A stretch of DNA of 9,230 nt, from the NCBI GenBank assembly GCA_019115685.1, contig DXDC01000080.1:1-9230 (forward strand), read 5' to 3'. The position numbers and the translations under genes were made by a program. The notes beneath the pieces are model-generated. The model was not told the DNA's origin. It made no database searches and saw only the letters and a program-made list of their open reading frames with translations. The first letter of the stretch is position 1. Every line of letters begins with the position of its first letter. This document shows positions 1 through 6,904 of the stretch, piece after piece. The DNA is from Candidatus Agrococcus pullicola. GTDB lineage: Bacteria > Actinomycetota > Actinomycetes > Actinomycetales > Microbacteriaceae.

Positions 1-446
1 GTCGTATCCGCGAAGACGTTCGAGCACGAGACGCTTGCGCACCGCCCGATCCTGTCCATGCCTCGCGACGTGAGGTGGAGCGCAGTACCGACGATGATGA
101 CTGTCTGCACCATGCGCGCGAAGGTCACGTCGTCATCGCGGTAGTGCAGGTGCCAGCCGTCATGGTTCGACAGTCTGGGATGCCCGGAGTATTGCGCGAG
201 CAACGCGTTGGTGAGCGCCGCCCTGGTCTCCTCCCCGTCCGAGTCGGAGGCGTCCGCATCCGCGATCTCGCACCAGTGCTCGAGAAACTGAACGATCTCA
301 CCGTGATCCGCCGCGACGACGGGACGGTCGACGATCAGCCCTTCCTCGTCGCAGATCCTGGCGATCTCCTCCGCGCTGTTCGGCTGGGCGTTGACGAGCC
401 GAGTCGCCAGCTTTACCGGCTCCGCACCATAAGGGTTGAGATGCAT
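1..446 (-). CDS. CGNR zinc-finger (ABATE domain) transcriptional regulator, 3' truncated by window edge
   Basis: Reading the minus strand from ATG at 446 gives 148 open codons up to the left edge, beginning MHLNPYGAEPVKLATRLVNA. The opening, with an early LVNA-type segment, is typical of ABATE-domain proteins (putative stress-induced transcription regulators). At residues 135-148 comes RCASVSCSNVFADT, the first half of a CGNR zinc finger, with paired cysteines C136 and C141. The CGNR tetrad and second cysteine pair would lie just beyond position 1. From the family, this is a cytoplasmic DNA-binding regulator. No Shine-Dalgarno precedes the ATG. A TGTAAT box at 453-458 would place transcription start at or near the A of the ATG, so the mRNA may be leaderless. 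It is divergent from the TSUP transporter and probably controls it and itself. The family call is firm from sequence; the regulatory target is inferred from context. Confidence 0.85.
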   Translation of the reverse strand, partial: MHLNPYGAEPVKLATRLVNAQPNSAEEIARICDEEGLIVDRPVVAADHGEIVQFLEHWCEIADADASDSDGEETRAALTNALLAQYSGHPRLSNHDGWHLHYRDDDVTFARMVQTVIIVGTALHLTSRGMDRIGRCASVSCSNVFADT

Positions 447-480
447 AAACCCATTACATCATGATGTTCAAGTGTTCGAC
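436..480. promoter_or_regulatory. Divergent overlapping promoters with 12-bp palindromic operator
   Basis: The palindrome ACATCATGATGT (456-467) is perfect and sits between the start codons at 446 (minus) and 472 (plus). For the rightward gene, TTGAGA (436-441), an 18-nt spacer and CATGAT (460-465) would start transcription near 472, the proposed GTG start. For the leftward gene, TGTAAT (453-458 on the minus strand) would start transcription near 446; its -35 is poor. Both -10 boxes touch the palindrome, so a protein bound there would block both promoters, and the two polymerase sites exclude each other. The palindrome is seen directly; the promoter assignments are inference. Confidence 0.45.
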
Positions 481-1293
481 GGACCCGTGATCGCCGATTG
501 GCTTCCCCTCAGCGTCGCCGCCCTCGTCATGCTGATCCTGGCTGCGGCGCTCGCGGGTTGGATCGACGCCGTCGTCGGTGGCGGCGGGCTCGTGCAACTA
601 CCGGCGCTCGTCATCGGCCTGCCGAAGGAGATCGCGACGCCCTTCGTGCTCGGCACCAACAAGCTGTCATCGTTCGCGGGCACGCTGTCGGCGAGCTGGG
701 TGTACCTGCGGAGCGTCCGGGTGCACGCGGTGATGCTCATGCCGCTGATCGCCGGCGCGTACGGCGGGTCGACGGGAGGAGCCGCGGTCTCCAGATTCCT
801 GCCGCGCGAAGTGCTTGCCCCGATCGTCCTGGTCGCGGTTATCGGGGTGGGTATCTACACGATCTGCAAGCCGAAGCTCGGGTTGCATCACGAGCCGAAG
901 CACGAGGGCGGAATCGCCGTGATCTGGCGTTCGGCGCTGATCGGAGTCGTCGTGGGGTTCTACGACGGCATACTCGGGCCGGGCACCGGCTCGTTCTTCG
1001 TCATCTTCATCGTCGCTCTGCTCGGCTACGGATTCCTGCAGGCCAGCGTCAACGCGAAGGTCGCCAACCTCACCACGAACCTCGCCGCCATCGTCGTGTA
1101 CGGCGTGCACGGTGAAATACTGCTCGTGCTGGGGGTCGCGATGGCAGCAGCGAACATTCTCGGTGGCGTCGTCGGCGCACGCATGGCGGTCAAGAACGGC
1201 AACGCGTTCGTGCGCCGGGTGTTCCTGGCCGTGATGGGAATCCTGGTGGTGAAGCTCGCCTGGGATGTCGCGGTCGAGTTCTGGCCGTCGTGA
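472..1293 (+). CDS. TSUP family transporter (sulfite exporter TauE/SafE-like)
   Basis: A very hydrophobic protein of 273 aa from GTG 472, with two repeated halves as expected for TSUP permeases (about 250-280 aa, about eight membrane helices). Half one carries GWIDAVVGGGGLVQLPAL (residues about 29-46) and LGTNKLSSFAGTL (60-71). Half two carries VGFYDGILGPGTGSF (161-175) and NAKVANLTTNLAA (194-206). These glycine-rich loops and the TNK/NAK-type motifs are the family signature. Members move small anions such as sulfite, sulfoacetate or other organosulfur compounds across the cytoplasmic membrane; the substrate cannot be read here. The start is uncertain: no ribosome site is visible and the frame is open back to TTG 436, but GTG 472 fits a leaderless promoter and GTG 487 is also possible. 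It is divergent from a CGNR regulator and convergent with the YhgE unit. Confidence 0.85.
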   Translation: MFDGPVIADWLPLSVAALVMLILAAALAGWIDAVVGGGGLVQLPALVIGLPKEIATPFVLGTNKLSSFAGTLSASWVYLRSVRVHAVMLMPLIAGAYGGSTGGAAVSRFLPREVLAPIVLVAVIGVGIYTICKPKLGLHHEPKHEGGIAVIWRSALIGVVVGFYDGILGPGTGSFFVIFIVALLGYGFLQASVNAKVANLTTNLAAIVVYGVHGEILLVLGVAMAAANILGGVVGARMAVKNGNAFVRRVFLAVMGILVVKLAWDVAVEFWPS

Positions 1294-1315
1294 CGCCTGG
1301 CTACCGCTCGGGTGA

Positions 1316-1337
1316 CGCGGTGGCGGATGCCGCCGCG
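1316..1337. terminator. Hairpin between convergent genes, possible bidirectional terminator
   Basis: CGCGGTGGC (1316-1324), loop GGAT and GCCGCCGCG (1329-1337) form a 9-bp GC-rich stem with one G-U pair, 22 bp after the transporter stop. There is no T-tract on either side, but many actinobacterial intrinsic terminators lack one. Its position between two convergent genes supports the call. Confidence 0.4.
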
Positions 1338-1379
1338 CTCGGGGGGTGGGTTCGACCGGGCGCACTTCGCGAGAGACTG

Positions 1380-1395
1380 GCGGGGACGCTCCCGC
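1380..1395 (-). terminator. Short hairpin just downstream of the YhgE gene
   Basis: GCGGG (1380-1384) and CCCGC (1391-1395) pair around a 6-nt loop, starting 6 bp beyond the YhgE stop codon. The stem is only 5 bp and lacks a T-tract, so terminator function is tentative. Together with the larger hairpin at 1316-1337 it fills the 108-bp convergent gap. Confidence 0.25.
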
Positions 1396-1401
1396 GAACC
1401 G

Positions 1402-3339
1402 CTAACCGATGAGGCTGGGCCGGAGGTCGCGCAGGGTGCGATGATCCATCATGCGTGCGACTCCGGCCGCGGTCAGAGCCAGCGCTCCGACGAGGAACCC
1501 GGCCAGAACAAGCGTGCCGGTGATAGCCGCCTCGACATTGCCGCCGTACATCACCTGGCGTAACGCATCGACGGCGTACGACATCGGTAAGAGGTGGTGC
1601 ATCGTGGCCAGTGGTTCGGGCAGCGTCTGCCACGGGAAGGTGCCGCCCGCCGTTACCAATTGCAGCACGAGCAGTACGAGCCCCGTGAACTGGCCTACGC
1701 TGCCGAGCCATACGTTCAGTGCGACGATGATCGCTGCGAACGTTGCCGAGGCGAGCGCCATGATGCCGAACGTCTGCAGCGGATGCGCGATATCGAACTG
1801 CAGCCAGGCTGCGATTACTCCGAACAGGGCGGTCATCTGCAGCAGACCGAACAGCGCCGGTGTCAGCCAAGCGGCGACCGCGACGCGAACGGGTTGGTGC
1901 AGTGCCGTCACGGCGCGACGGGACACGGGCTTCACGATCAGGAGCAGCGCGTAGATGCCGATCCAGGCTGCGAGCGAGATGAAGAACGGGGCAAGGCCCG
2001 CGCCGTACGTACCGGCCCGCGTCACAGCTTCGCTGTCGACTTCGACCGGCGCGGCGATCGCGCCCGCCTGCTCGCGAATGAGCTCGTCGCCCGAGTCGGG
2101 AATCTGCGCGACACCGCCGTCCAGGCCCTCGCGGAGCTCTTCGCTGCCGCGTTGCAGTTCGGTCAGCCCTTCATCGAGCTGTGAGACGCCGTCCTGCAGT
2201 TCAAGTGTGCCGTCGCGGAGCGCCACGCTGCCCTCGGCGAGCGCTGTCGCCCCATCGTCGGCCTGCACGATCGCCTGCGTGAGCTGCCCGATTCCGCTTG
2301 CGAGAGCTTCAGTGCCGTCTGCAACCTGCCTCGACCCGTCGGCGAGCTGTTGCAGCTGCGAGTTCACCCCTTGCACGCGGTCGTTCCCATCGTGGATGAG
2401 CCCACCCAGTTCGTCGAGGGGAGCCATGATCTCGGCAATCTGCTGCTCAGTGAGCCCCTGCTCTCGCAGGCTCTGTACGATCTCCTCGCGCGTGGAGCCC
2501 ACTCTGTTCGCAGCGGTTTGCGACGCGTCCGCGGCCCGATTGCCGACGTCGGCGAGCTGCGCGTTGCCGTCGGCAACCTGCGAAGCGCCGTCCGCGAGCT
2601 CGCGTGTCTGCCCCGGCAGGGATGCCGTGGTCGAACGCATCTCGCCCAGCCCGTCGTTGAGTTCCCCGGCGCCCGATGCAAGCTCACCGGCGCCATCCGA
2701 AAGCGCTGCAGCACCTGCTTCGAGCTCGCCCACACCGTCTCGGGCCTGCCCGATGCCGTCTTCGAGCTGCGCGGCCCCGTCGGCTGCGGTGACCATCCCG
2801 TCCCGAATGTCCTGAATCGAGGTGAGGAGCCGCACCGCTGCTTCTTTCCCCACCTGCTCGCGAACTTGCCCCTGGATCCGTTGCACCGCCTGCTCTCCGA
2901 TGGTCGTGGCGAGGTAGCTGTTCGCATCGTTCGTCGTGAGCACGAGGCTCGCGGGCCGCGGACCCTCCGTCGCTGCCGACAGGAGGTCCGCGCTGAAACT
3001 CTGCGGGAAGGTGAGTGAGAAGTCGTACGTGCCGTCCTCGACACCGGCCTGGGCTTGATGTTCGTTGACCACGTGCCAGTCGAAACTGCCGTCGTCGACC
3101 ACTTCATCGGCGACGTCCTGGCCGAGGTTCTGACGCTCGCCGTTCGACTCCGCGCCCTCATCGAGTACGACGAGCGCGACCGGCACCTGATCGAGCCGTT
3201 CGTAGGGGTCCTGGTTCGCCCAGAGGTAGACGCCGCCGTAGAGCAGCGGCACGATGCACAGCGCGATCAGCGCGATGCGCGCCATGGGTGTTGCCGTGAG
3301 TCGGCGCATTTCGGCCAGGATCATCTGCGGAATCTTCAC
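1402..3339 (-). CDS. YhgE/Pip domain membrane protein (ABC-2 permease-like)
   Basis: The 645-aa protein has the standard YhgE/Pip layout. One N-terminal membrane helix (about 20-40) runs into NQDPYERLDQVPVALVVLDE (42-61), matching the family's NPYxxLxxLPVAxVN-type motif. A long extracytoplasmic region contains glycine at every seventh residue (188 to 230, and again, with one gap, 335 to 405). The C-terminal block (about 446-625) has five to six membrane helices of the ABC-2 type. Homologues include the phage-receptor Pip of lactococci and components of type VII (ESX)-related envelope export; the exact transported substrate is unknown. It starts at GTG 3339, whose GTGA overlaps the stop of the upstream ABC-like gene, so the two are translationally coupled. 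No other in-frame start fits better. The membrane partner role for the upstream NBD-like protein is inferred from this coupling. Confidence 0.9.
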   Translation of the reverse strand: MKIPQMILAEMRRLTATPMARIALIALCIVPLLYGGVYLWANQDPYERLDQVPVALVVLDEGAESNGERQNLGQDVADEVVDDGSFDWHVVNEHQAQAGVEDGTYDFSLTFPQSFSADLLSAATEGPRPASLVLTTNDANSYLATTIGEQAVQRIQGQVREQVGKEAAVRLLTSIQDIRDGMVTAADGAAQLEDGIGQARDGVGELEAGAAALSDGAGELASGAGELNDGLGEMRSTTASLPGQTRELADGASQVADGNAQLADVGNRAADASQTAANRVGSTREEIVQSLREQGLTEQQIAEIMAPLDELGGLIHDGNDRVQGVNSQLQQLADGSRQVADGTEALASGIGQLTQAIVQADDGATALAEGSVALRDGTLELQDGVSQLDEGLTELQRGSEELREGLDGGVAQIPDSGDELIREQAGAIAAPVEVDSEAVTRAGTYGAGLAPFFISLAAWIGIYALLLIVKPVSRRAVTALHQPVRVAVAAWLTPALFGLLQMTALFGVIAAWLQFDIAHPLQTFGIMALASATFAAIIVALNVWLGSVGQFTGLVLLVLQLVTAGGTFPWQTLPEPLATMHHLLPMSYAVDALRQVMYGGNVEAAITGTLVLAGFLVGALALTAAGVARMMDHRTLRDLRPSLIG

Positions 3340-3962
3340 TGCTCTGTCTCCGTCGCTGACGTCGATTCGAGTTCTTGCAGGACACGGTCTGCGGCGCGAC
3401 CGGTGATCACCAGCACCGCGAGGCCCCTTCTAGCCATGAGGTCGGCGATGCGCCACCACTTCTCCGGGTCGCCGCCGTGCCGGTCGGGACTGACGAGTAC
3501 GAGGCCGGCCACTCGTTGCCCACGCTGCTGCTCGCGCATTGCCGCTAACTCCAGCAGCACGCGCACGCGTTCTTCGGGAGCCAGTGACGCCAGTGGCGTA
3601 CTCGTGTCACCCCGTACGTTCATATTCCGCGCCCAGATTCGAGCCGCGACAGCGTCGCTGTTGCCGCCGGCGAACATCAGCTCTTCGCTGATGAGACCTC
3701 CGAGGGTGACATCCGCATCCGGTTCACTGACGCCGGGGGCATCGACGAGCGCGACGGCTCGTCGGAGCCGACGCCGGTCGGATGCGTCATCGATTGTGAC
3801 GGTCCCGCTATCAGGAACCATGCGGCCGCTGGCGATGAGGCCGAGCACGGTCGGACGCTGCTCCGTCTCAACCGCGATCCTGGTAGCGCGGCCGGACGAA
3901 AACACGGCACTGATGGCAGGCAGGCTATCGCCCTTTGAGACGTCGTTCAGTTCGATGCGCAT
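3336..3962 (-). CDS. Degenerate ABC-type nucleotide-binding-domain protein lacking catalytic motifs
   Basis: A 208-aa protein from ATG 3962, preceded by a GGAG ribosome site 6 nt upstream. Its outline follows an ABC ATPase: MRIELNDVSK opening, a short A-loop region, SGRMVPDSGTVTIDD (45-59) as in the segment after Walker A, then RRAVALVDAPGVSEPDADVT (68-87) as in a Q-loop region. The functional motifs are missing. Where GxxGxGKS/T should stand there is AVETEQRPTVLGL (30-42), with no lysine. The LSGGQ position reads LASLAPEERVRVL (124-136). Walker B reads LVLVSPDRHGG (154-164), without the DE pair, and the switch histidine region reads LAVLVITGRA (181-190). It is therefore unlikely to hydrolyse ATP. 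The 4-bp overlap with the YhgE gene suggests it acts as a structural or regulatory cytoplasmic partner of that permease. An open frame extends further upstream, but no ribosome site supports it. Confidence 0.75.
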   Translation of the reverse strand: MRIELNDVSKGDSLPAISAVFSSGRATRIAVETEQRPTVLGLIASGRMVPDSGTVTIDDASDRRRLRRAVALVDAPGVSEPDADVTLGGLISEELMFAGGNSDAVAARIWARNMNVRGDTSTPLASLAPEERVRVLLELAAMREQQRGQRVAGLVLVSPDRHGGDPEKWWRIADLMARRGLAVLVITGRAADRVLQELESTSATETEQ

Positions 3963-4000
3963 GGTTGCTCCGGGCGTGTTTGCAATGATCGTGCAACACC

Positions 4001-4030
4001 AGGCTAAACTAAACTGACTAGTCAGTACAA
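4001..4030 (-). promoter_or_regulatory. Candidate leftward promoter of the NBD/YhgE unit
   Basis: On the minus strand TTGTAC (4030-4025) and TAGCCT (4006-4001) are separated by 18 nt and lie about 40 bp before the ATG at 3962. The spacer contains the whole 14-bp palindrome, the classical place for a TetR repressor to block transcription. The box matches are modest. Confidence 0.35.
4013..4026. promoter_or_regulatory. 14-bp perfect palindrome, likely TetR operator
   Basis: ACTGACTAGTCAGT reads identically on both strands and lies between the divergent TetR gene (ATG 4050) and the NBD/YhgE unit (ATG 3962). A TACAAA box at 4026-4031 could be the TetR gene's -10. Local autoregulation of a TetR gene and its divergent neighbour through such a site is the family norm; occupancy here is inferred. 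Confidence 0.65.
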
Positions 4031-4049
4031 ATAGTTTTCCGGAGGGGTC

Positions 4050-4589
4050 ATGGCCAAGCGGGGCGAAACGCGCGAGAAGATCCTGGGAGCTGCTGCGCAG
4101 TTGGCGGCGGAGCACGGTATCTCCGCCACGGCCGTCGACGACATCGCTGCGGAGGCGGGTGTCGCGAAGGGCAGCGTCTACTACAACTTCGGTTCCAAGG
4201 AGCGGCTCTACGCTGAGCTGCTGGGCGAAACACTGCAGCGCGCGGGACAGCGTTTACGGGAGTCGCTCGATGGGGCCCGCCCGGGCGACGCCGTGCGCGC
4301 GGTTGCGGAAGCCTTCCTTCGCGGTCTGCAAGAGCATCCCTCTTCCAGCAAAGTGGTCGCAGCAGAACTGTTCAGACTCGACAGGCCCTGGCGAGAGTCA
4401 CTCGCCGAGTACCGGTCGCTCTTCTTCTCGATTTTCGCGGAAGCGCTCGAGGCGGACGGCCGGCCGGCGAGCCCCGCGAACGCCGCGGCGGTGTTCGGGT
4501 CGACGATCATGGTGGGATTCGAGCGAATGCTGTTCGCCGATCGGCTTGACCTCGAGGAGGCGATCGCGGCGATCGAGGGCGCTGACTAA
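4050..4589 (+). CDS. TetR/AcrR family transcriptional regulator
   Basis: A 179-aa protein, a usual TetR length. The N-terminal DNA-binding domain occupies about residues 7-55: RGETREKILGAAAQLAAEHG forms helix 1, and TAVDDIAAEAGVAKGSVYYN (27-46) followed by FGSKERLY (47-54) forms the helix-turn-helix and the classic YYNFGSK stretch. The remainder (about 60-179) is the ligand/dimerisation domain, which gives no clue to the inducer. ATG 4050 has a strong GGAGG ribosome site 6 nt upstream. It is divergent from the NBD/YhgE genes, with the 14-bp palindrome in the 87-bp gap, so it most likely represses them and itself. The family call is secure; targets are inferred. Confidence 0.93.
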   Translation: MAKRGETREKILGAAAQLAAEHGISATAVDDIAAEAGVAKGSVYYNFGSKERLYAELLGETLQRAGQRLRESLDGARPGDAVRAVAEAFLRGLQEHPSSSKVVAAELFRLDRPWRESLAEYRSLFFSIFAEALEADGRPASPANAAAVFGSTIMVGFERMLFADRLDLEEAIAAIEGAD

Positions 4590-4623
4590 GAGTTCGCGCC
4601 AGTCGGACGTTGTCGCTGACTAA
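4580..4623 (+). repeat. Two copies of CGCTGACTAA carrying the operator half-site
   Basis: CGCTGACTAA occurs at 4580-4589, ending on the TetR stop codon, and again at 4614-4623 in the gap before the universal stress gene. Both include TGACTA, the half-site of the palindrome at 4013-4026. The matches are exact over 10 bp, 34 bp apart. They may be weak TetR contacts or coincidence. Confidence 0.4.
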
Positions 4624-4649
4624 CATGGAAGTACGACGCAACGGGGCGT

Positions 4650-4661
4650 CGGTTCGAACCG
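4650..4661. repeat. 12-bp palindrome CGGTTCGAACCG upstream of the universal stress gene
   Basis: A perfect 12-bp inverted repeat without a loop, 22 bp before the ATG at 4684. It lies in the probable 5' untranslated region or promoter of the usp gene. It could be a regulator site; as RNA it would form at most a small stem-loop. No U-tract follows, so it is not a convincing terminator. Confidence 0.3.
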
Positions 4662-4683
4662 GACACGATTACAGGAGGTTCTC

Positions 4684-5538
4684 ATGACCGAACGTATTGT
4701 CGTCGGCCTCAACGGTTCCGGCTCATCGAACAATGCCCTCACCTGGGCTGCGAAGCGGGCGGCGAAACGTAACGCTGAACTCGCTCTTGCCCACATCGTC
4801 GATCGAGGCGTCGGGCTGTTCGACGCACCGGAGTTCCTGCACGACGCTCGCGTTCGTGGCGAGGAGCTGCTCGGGGATGTCGCGGAAGAGGCGAAGCGCA
4901 TAGCTCCCGGTGTGCGCGTCACCACCGAGCTGCTTGAGGAGAGCGGCATTTCCGAAGCTTTCGCTGAGCTGTCCGAAGACGCAGCTCTCATCGTCGTCGG
5001 CAGCGATTCTCGCGGGGAGCGCGCGGGCGAAGAACAGCGAGGTGCGCACAGCTACAGGGTTGCGGCAGGCAGTAAAGCACCGGTCCTCGTCATTCCCGAT
5101 ATCGATGCCGCAGGGCGCCGGGGCGTCGTCGTGGGCGTGGACGGTTCCGAGGTCTCGAACAACGCGATTGCGTATGCAGCGGCTGAGGCGGATCAATTGG
5201 GCGAGCCGCTCATCGCCGTGTCGGCATGGATGGAGCCGAGGGCGAACTTCGGTCGCGAATACGTCTTCACTCCCGAGATTCTCGAGTCGATCGCTTTGAG
5301 CACCGCCCAGGAGCAGGATGAAGCACTGCGTCAAGTGGTCGAGCAATATCCCGAGCTGGAGATCGAACGAGTGGTGGAGAACGGCGACCCGGCAAGGGCA
5401 CTCCTGCAGCGCGCGCAGAACGCGAGCCTGCTCGTTGTCGGCAGCCACGGACGCGGCACGTTCCGTCGTCTGCTGCTGGGGTCTGTGAGCCACGCGGTGC
5501 TCAGCTCGCTCGTCGCCCCGACGGTGGTCCACCGGTAA
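4684..5538 (+). CDS. Tandem-domain universal stress protein (UspA family)
   Basis: 284 aa with two UspA folds (about 3-138 and 146-283). Domain two keeps the ATP-binding elements: VVVGVDGS (148-155) with the aspartate D153, and G253-S-H-G256 followed by nine residues and G266-S267, the exact G-2x-G-9x-G(S/T) motif. Domain one has VVGLNGS (asparagine in place of aspartate) and [15 protein letters not shown] (106-120), which breaks the motif, so only domain two is predicted to bind ATP. Tandem Usp proteins of this length are common in actinobacteria and serve in survival under starvation, hypoxia or oxidative stress in the cytoplasm. ATG 4684 has an excellent AGGAGG 7 nt upstream. It follows the TetR gene by 94 bp on the same strand and may be transcribed separately. 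Confidence 0.93.
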   Translation: MTERIVVGLNGSGSSNNALTWAAKRAAKRNAELALAHIVDRGVGLFDAPEFLHDARVRGEELLGDVAEEAKRIAPGVRVTTELLEESGISEAFAELSEDAALIVVGSDSRGERAGEEQRGAHSYRVAAGSKAPVLVIPDIDAAGRRGVVVGVDGSEVSNNAIAYAAAEADQLGEPLIAVSAWMEPRANFGREYVFTPEILESIALSTAQEQDEALRQVVEQYPELEIERVVENGDPARALLQRAQNASLLVVGSHGRGTFRRLLLGSVSHAVLSSLVAPTVVHR

Positions 5539-5554
5539 CTTCCCCCTCCGCCCC

Positions 5555-5560
5555 TACAAT
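5555..5560 (+). promoter_or_regulatory. Likely -10 box of purA
   Basis: TACAAT matches the consensus -10 TATAAT at five of six positions and lies 31 bp before the purA start, giving a short 5' leader of about 24 nt with the ribosome site. No good -35 is seen 16-18 bp upstream, where the end of the usp gene lies. Confidence 0.5.
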
Positions 5561-5590
5561 GGAGTTTGGCCTACACCGAAAGGGATGAGC

Positions 5591-6874
5591 ATGCCCGGAA
5601 TTGCGATTGTCGGCGTCCAGTGGGGCGATGAAGGAAAAGGCAAGGCTACCGATCTGCTGGCGAGTCGTACCGACTATGTCGTGAAGTTCAACGGTGGGAA
5701 CAACGCCGGTCACACCGTCGTGATCGGCGATGAGAAGTACGCTTTGCACCTCCTGCCTTCCGGCATCCTGACCCCGGGCGTCATCCCGGTGATCGGCAAC
5801 GGCGTCGTCGTCGACCTCGAAGTGCTGTTTGAGGAACTGACGGCGCTGCAGTCGCGCGGTGTCGATACATCGAAGCTGCGGATCTCCGCGAACGCGCACA
5901 TCATCACGAACTACCACCGAACGCTCGACAAGGTGACCGAGCGGTTCCTGGGCAAACGATCGATCGGCACGACCGGCCGAGGCATCGGTCCTGCGTACGC
6001 CGACAAAGTCAACCGTCTCGGAATCCGCGTGCAGGACCTATTCGACGAGTCGATTCTGCGACAGAAGATCGAGGGCGCGCTCGAGGCGAAGAACCACATG
6101 CTGACGAAGGTCTACAACCGTCGTGCGATCACTTGCGACGAAATCTTCGACGATCTGCAGCAGTACGTCGACCAGCTCCGGCCGATGGTCGGGGACACCT
6201 CCCTCGAGCTGCACGACGCGCTCGAGGAAGGCAAGAACGTCGTGTTTGAGGCGGGGCAGGCGATGATGCTCGACATCGATTACGGCACGTATCCGTTCGT
6301 GACATCTTCGACCACGACATCGGCGGGAGCTGCTGCCGGATCCGGTATCGCCCCATCCAAGATCGACAGGGTCGTCGGCATCGTAAAGGCGTACACGACG
6401 CGCGTCGGCTCAGGACCGTTCCCGACGGAGCTGCACGACGAGTGGGGAGACCTGCTGCGCTCCAACGGTTTCGAGTTCGGCACGACAACCGGTCGTCCGC
6501 GCCGCACCGGCTGGAACGACACGGTCATCACCCGCTACGCGAGCAGAGTCAACGGACTGACCGATATCGTGCTCACGAAGCTTGACGTCCTCACCGGCAT
6601 CGAACGCATCCCAGTGTGCGTCGCCTACGATGTCGACGGTGAGCGGTTCGACGAGATGCCGCTGTCGCAAAGCGACTACCATCACGCGAAGCCCATCTAC
6701 GAGGAACTCCCGGGGTGGAGCGAAGACATCACCGGTGCTCGTGAGTTCGCAGACCTTCCCGTCAACGCACAGGCGTATGTGCGGTTCCTGGAGGAGTATT
6801 CCGGTTCTAGGATCTCAGCGATCGGCGTGGGCGCCGCCCGTGACGCGATCATCCAGGTCCACGACCTGATCTAG
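5591..6874 (+). CDS. purA: Adenylosuccinate synthetase
   Basis: 427 aa, the normal length. It joins IMP and aspartate using GTP to form adenylosuccinate, the first committed step to AMP, in the cytoplasm. Numbered from ATG 5591: the glycine-rich GDEGKGK loop is at 12-18, NNAGHT at 37-42, the IMP-binding [19 protein letters not shown] at 121-139, [20 protein letters not shown] at 219-238 (EAGQ is the usual actinobacterial form of EGAQ), [11 protein letters not shown] at 271-281, [11 protein letters not shown] at 300-310 and TKLDVLTG at 329-336. Two ATGs are in frame: 5585 follows GGG directly, whereas 5591 has GAAAGGG at 6 nt spacing and gives the typical [18 protein letters not shown] start, so 5591 is preferred. 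A TACAAT box upstream suggests its own promoter rather than dependence on the usp gene. Confidence 0.98.
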   Translation: MPGIAIVGVQWGDEGKGKATDLLASRTDYVVKFNGGNNAGHTVVIGDEKYALHLLPSGILTPGVIPVIGNGVVVDLEVLFEELTALQSRGVDTSKLRISANAHIITNYHRTLDKVTERFLGKRSIGTTGRGIGPAYADKVNRLGIRVQDLFDESILRQKIEGALEAKNHMLTKVYNRRAITCDEIFDDLQQYVDQLRPMVGDTSLELHDALEEGKNVVFEAGQAMMLDIDYGTYPFVTSSTTTSAGAAAGSGIAPSKIDRVVGIVKAYTTRVGSGPFPTELHDEWGDLLRSNGFEFGTTTGRPRRTGWNDTVITRYASRVNGLTDIVLTKLDVLTGIERIPVCVAYDVDGERFDEMPLSQSDYHHAKPIYEELPGWSEDITGAREFADLPVNAQAYVRFLEEYSGSRISAIGVGAARDAIIQVHDLI

Positions 6875-6904
6875 TGCTCCGGAAGCGGCAGCAGCCTCCG
6901 TGGT

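Noticed and set aside
75..464. Plus-strand open frame of 129 codons
   Set aside because: It lies antisense to the CGNR regulator, whose family motifs are unmistakable; the plus-strand product has no recognisable features.
498..1115. Arginine-rich plus-strand frame inside the TSUP gene
   Set aside because: A shifted-frame shadow typical of high-GC coding DNA; the overlapping frame carries all TSUP motifs.
1955..2815. Serine/proline/cysteine-rich plus-strand frame of 286 codons that looks like a low-complexity surface protein
   Set aside because: It is the antisense shadow of the glycine-heptad region of YhgE; its repetitiveness is inherited from those heptads.
4651..4661. GGTTCGAACC resembling a tRNA T-arm
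   Set aside because: No acceptor stem, anticodon arm or D-arm can be built around it.
6875..6904. Imperfect hairpin between purA and the 67-aa gene
   Set aside because: Only GGAAGC/GCCTCC with one mismatch and a 7-nt loop, with no T-tract; too weak to call a terminator.
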